From: MnTg04 sp036443455
GTDB taxonomy: Bacteria; Pseudomonadota; Gammaproteobacteria; Steroidobacterales; MnTg04
DNA: 9,214 bases
Direction of reading: 5' to 3'
NCBI GenBank assembly: GCA_036443455.1
Contig: JAZFYI010000005.1
Coordinates: 1 to 9,214 of the forward strand
Shown piece by piece: positions 7,212 to 9,214 of this stretch (position 1 is the first letter of the stretch; the number at the start of each line of letters is the position of its first letter). Under the pieces are notes generated by a model. That model did not search any database, was not told where the DNA came from, and worked only from the letters and a program-made list of their open reading frames with translations. The translations under genes and the position numbers were made by a program.

Positions 7212-8008
7212 CAGACCAGCCCCTGCCAGCTCAACCCGAGCACAAACACCGGGGCCGCCGAGCAAATACTGTCGATACGATCGAGCATGCCGCCGTGGCC
7301 CGGGAAGATTTGCCCGCTGTCTTTCAATCCATTATGCCTTTTGAAAACACTGACGATCAGATCCCCGACGACGGAAATCACCGACACGGCGATACACAGC
7401 GAAACAAAGCTCAGCGGGTCTTGCTGGAAATACATGGCGCCGGCAAAGGCGACGATTGCGGCAAGCGCAATGCCGCCGATCGCGCCTTCCCAGGTTTTCC
7501 CCGGGCTGACCTTGGGAATCAGCTTGATCCTGCCAAACAGTTTACCCACGGCAAACGCGCCGATGTCGGTTGCCCAGACCACGAGCAGCACAAAAACCAC
7601 CCAGAGCACGCCACTTTCCGCGACCAGCAGACGGCTCAGCGCGAGCCAGGCCGGCACCAGCACCAGGATTCCCGATACAAAGCCAACCGCCATCGGGATC
7701 GCGGTGGGAAAGCGCGTGACCCAGACAAAAACCACAAGCCACCAGGCCAGCGTAATCTGCAACACCAGTTGCAACGCCCCGGGTTCAAAGCTGTATAGCC
7801 ACACGGCAACCATCGACGCCAGCACGACGACGACGTATAGCAACCGCCACAGCAAGGATTTCAGGCCAAGAAACTGGCTCCACTCCCAGATGCCCAGGCT
7901 TATCGCCAGGGTCAGCGTAATCAATGCGCCCGGCGGCGGCAGGAGCAAGACCACGCCGGCGAGTACCGCCAGCAAGGCCACGGCTGTGATGATTCTTTGC
8001 TTAAGCAT
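7211..8008 (-). CDS. cdsA: Phosphatidate cytidylyltransferase CdsA
   Basis: CdsA is an inner-membrane enzyme that makes CDP-diacylglycerol from phosphatidic acid and CTP, the branch point for phosphatidylethanolamine, phosphatidylglycerol and cardiolipin. The 265-residue protein is almost entirely hydrophobic, with several predicted membrane helices (for example about 7-24, 28-42, 53-72, 79-97, 107-125, 133-149, 176-193 and 203-221). The C-terminal family signature is complete: Ser220, Lys223-Arg224, Lys229-Asp230, then GHGGMLDRID at 237-246, containing the metal-binding Asp residues. It is about 20 residues shorter than E. coli CdsA, mainly in the loops and the N-terminal half. The ATG at 8008 lies 8 bases inside the end of uppS; AGGTGA about 9 bases upstream can serve as Shine-Dalgarno sequence. 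UppS-CdsA adjacency is very common in bacteria. No anomaly is visible in the sequence. Confidence 0.97.
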   Translation of the reverse strand: MLKQRIITAVALLAVLAGVVLLLPPPGALITLTLAISLGIWEWSQFLGLKSLLWRLLYVVVVLASMVAVWLYSFEPGALQLVLQITLAWWLVVFVWVTRFPTAIPMAVGFVSGILVLVPAWLALSRLLVAESGVLWVVFVLLVVWATDIGAFAVGKLFGRIKLIPKVSPGKTWEGAIGGIALAAIVAFAGAMYFQQDPLSFVSLCIAVSVISVVGDLIVSVFKRHNGLKDSGQIFPGHGGMLDRIDSICSAAPVFVLGLSWQGLV

Positions 8009-8762
8009 GATCGCCGGTCACCTGCGCCGATGTTTTGCCAAAACGCCGTTCCCGCCCTTGAAAACCGCCAACCACGGCCGCCAGTTCCTGTTGCTCAAAA
8101 TCAGGCCACAGCGTGTCGCTGAAATGCAGCTCCGTATAAGCCAGGTTCCACAGCAGGAAATTGCTGATTCGGGAATCGCCGCCGGTTCGAATAAACAGGT
8201 CCGGATCGCCAGGGCCGGCAAGCTGTATCCGGGCCGCCAGGCGATTTTCGTCTATCTCCTCGACCGCCAGCTCGCCATCGGCAACCTGTCGTGCCAGGCC
8301 TTTGCATGCGTTGACGATATCCCAGCGACCCCCGTATGCGACCGCGACGACCAGGTGCAAGCGGTCGTTGCCTGCGGTCATCGCTTCCGATGCCTCTATC
8401 TGCCGGACCAGGTCGGCGGATAACTGTTCCCGGTCGCCGATGATCGTGAGCCTGACCCCCTCCTCATTCAATTCCGGAACCTGTTTGTTCAGGGCCTCGA
8501 CAAACAGGGCCATCAGTTTTTGCACTTCTTCCGTGGGTCTGCCCCAGTTTTCGCTGCTAAACGCGAACAGCGTCAGGGTACGGATTCCCAGTTCGACGCA
8601 GGCCTCGACGGTGCGCCGCGCTGCCTTGACACCGGCCCGGTGACCCGCGTGCCGGGGCAACATGCGTTGCTTCGCCCAGCGTCCATTGCCATCCATGACG
8701 ATCGCAACATGCCGGGCGGCCCTGGTGCGCTGCTGGCTGGTCTTGTCTGCCTGGTCCGCCAT
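8001..8762 (-). CDS. uppS: Undecaprenyl diphosphate synthase UppS (cis-prenyltransferase)
   Basis: UppS (IspU) condenses eight isopentenyl diphosphates onto farnesyl diphosphate with cis geometry, giving the C55 carrier lipid for peptidoglycan and surface polysaccharide export. With the ATG at 8762 the protein has 253 residues, equal to E. coli. Signatures in order: MDGNGRWAK with catalytic Asp24, GHRAG (40-44), FAFSSENWGRP (66-76), YGGRWDI (143-149), RTGGDSRISNFLLW (192-205) and WPDF (219-222). The residue before YGGRWDI is Ala142 where E. coli has Asn. The ATG at 8762 is chosen because it gives the normal length and a family-like N-terminus, but it has no visible Shine-Dalgarno sequence. 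An in-frame ATG at 8810 has an AAGGA ten bases before it and would add 16 residues. The gene is the first after frr and the last eight bases overlap cdsA. Confidence 0.96.
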   Translation of the reverse strand: MADQADKTSQQRTRAARHVAIVMDGNGRWAKQRMLPRHAGHRAGVKAARRTVEACVELGIRTLTLFAFSSENWGRPTEEVQKLMALFVEALNKQVPELNEEGVRLTIIGDREQLSADLVRQIEASEAMTAGNDRLHLVVAVAYGGRWDIVNACKGLARQVADGELAVEEIDENRLAARIQLAGPGDPDLFIRTGGDSRISNFLLWNLAYTELHFSDTLWPDFEQQELAAVVGGFQGRERRFGKTSAQVTGDHA

Positions 8763-8823
8763 CGTGACTAGTCGGATACGGTTATAGCTCCGGCACAAGT
8801 ACCGAACCATTGCGCCGAAGTCC
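8763..8823 (-). promoter_or_regulatory. frr-uppS intergenic leader with RNA hairpin
   Basis: This 61-base gap is the only substantial intergenic space in the window. Arms at 8820-8810 and 8798-8788 (minus strand) can form an 11-bp RNA stem with two G-U pairs around an 11-base loop, starting three bases after the frr stop. No T-run follows, so it is not a typical intrinsic terminator. A TATAAC hexamer (8786-8781) resembles a sigma-70 -10 box, but no convincing -35 box stands 16-18 bases before it. The hairpin could be an attenuator, an RNA-processing site or a translation control for uppS; which of these is not shown. Confidence 0.4.
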
Positions 8824-9214
8824 TTATACCTCCAGCAACTCTGCTTCTTTTTCCGCGAGGATCTTGTCGATCCTGGCAACATGATCGTCGGTCAGCTTCT
8901 GCACCTCGTCGTGCGCGCGATGATCGTCGTCTTCGGTGATCATTTTTTCCTTGAGCAGCTCCTTGACGTCATGCAGGGCGTCGCGGCGAATATTGCGTAC
9001 CGCGACCCGCGCGTTCTCAGCCTCGTGCCGCACCACCCGGGTCATGTCCTTGCGTCTTTCTTCGGTCAGCGGCGGTAGCGGGACTCGAATCACGGTGCCC
9101 GCGGTGGTCGGGTTCAAACCCAGGTCCGCAGTCATGATGGCTTTTTCGACGACCTTGATCATGGGTTTCTCCCACGGATTCACCGCCAGCGTGCGCGCAT
9201 CCTCGACCGTGATA
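8824..9214 (-). CDS. frr: Ribosome recycling factor Frr (RRF), C-terminal part, start beyond window
   Basis: RRF, together with EF-G, splits the post-termination ribosome so that subunits can be reused. The window contains 129 residues plus the stop; by comparison with the 185-residue E. coli protein, about the first 56 residues lie beyond the right edge. The visible part begins ITVEDARTLAVNPWEKPM and includes EKAIMTADLGLNP, the strongly conserved RVPLPPLTEERRKD, then ARVAVRNIRRDA and the C-terminal helix ending KEAELLEV-like (DKILAEKEAELLEV). These cover the end of the beta/alpha/beta domain II and the third long helix of the three-helix bundle. A GTG at 9183 is only an internal Val codon, since the homology continues upstream of it without a break. 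In related genomes frr follows tsf and pyrH, which would be expected just to the right of this window. Confidence 0.97.
   Translation of the reverse strand, partial: ITVEDARTLAVNPWEKPMIKVVEKAIMTADLGLNPTTAGTVIRVPLPPLTEERRKDMTRVVRHEAENARVAVRNIRRDALHDVKELLKEKMITEDDDHRAHDEVQKLTDDHVARIDKILAEKEAELLEV

Noticed and set aside
7212..7265. N-terminal extension of Dxr by 18 residues
   Set aside because: It overlaps the end of cdsA, and the Rossmann motif starts normally from the ATG at 7211, which has a good ribosome binding site.
7080..8423. A 447-codon open frame on the plus strand across dxr, cdsA and uppS
   Set aside because: It is antisense to three genes with full family signatures, has Thr/Ser/Pro-rich low-information sequence and no recognisable domain. 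Such frames are expected opposite GC-rich genes.
8781..8806. Possible promoter for uppS: TATAAC at 8786-8781, and a GGTACTT resembling a sigma-E -35 box
   Set aside because: No -35 box stands at the right distance before TATAAC, and the only TCnnA after GGTACTT is 20 bases away, too far for sigma-E.
1..9214. Hidden novel system, mobile element, CRISPR array or RNA gene
   Set aside because: All but about 94 bases are covered by ten well-known core genes. I saw no long direct repeats, tRNA-like folds, transposase motifs or unassigned coding space.

Overview
The window is one stretch of Gram-negative core genome in which every recognisable gene lies on the minus strand. Read in the direction of transcription, from the right edge to the left, the genes are frr (5' end cut off by the window), uppS, cdsA, dxr, rseP, bamA, skp, lpxD, fabZ and lpxA (3' end cut off). 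This is the classic envelope-biogenesis cluster of Gammaproteobacteria. The order frr-uppS-cdsA-dxr-rseP is the one known from Pseudomonas and many other gammaproteobacteria, not the E. coli order frr-dxr-uppS-cdsA. Protein sequences and order point to a moderately GC-rich gammaproteobacterium outside the Enterobacterales. I cannot place it more finely without searches.

Layout: frr (8824-9214) ends translation recycling. A 61-base gap follows, the only sizeable intergenic space, and it holds an RNA hairpin and an alternative uppS start. uppS (8001-8762), cdsA (7211-8008), dxr (6027-7211) and rseP (4663-6030) follow with overlaps of 8, 1 and 4 bases. bamA (2267-4648), skp (1718-2257) and lpxD (648-1709) follow with gaps of 14, 9 and 8 bases. 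fabZ (196-648) overlaps lpxD by 1 base, and lpxA (1-193) begins 2 bases after fabZ. There is no gene-free stretch of 300 bases, no RNA gene, no mobile element and no CRISPR array.

The genes cooperate in building the cell envelope. Dxr starts the MEP isoprenoid pathway and UppS uses its products to make undecaprenyl diphosphate, the lipid carrier for peptidoglycan and surface polysaccharides. CdsA makes CDP-diacylglycerol for phospholipids. FabZ feeds fatty-acid synthesis, and 3-hydroxyacyl-ACP is also the substrate of LpxA and LpxD in lipid A synthesis. Skp and BamA carry and insert outer-membrane proteins, and RseP releases the envelope stress response when that process fails.

I found no undescribed system. 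The points worth a second look are small: a leader hairpin overlapping an alternative uppS start, a perfect inverted repeat in the end of rseP that resembles an antisense terminator, an A8 slippage-type run at the end of lpxD, a predicted acidic Skp, a cysteine pair in BamA POTRA3, and a Phe at the likely LpxD acyl-ruler position.
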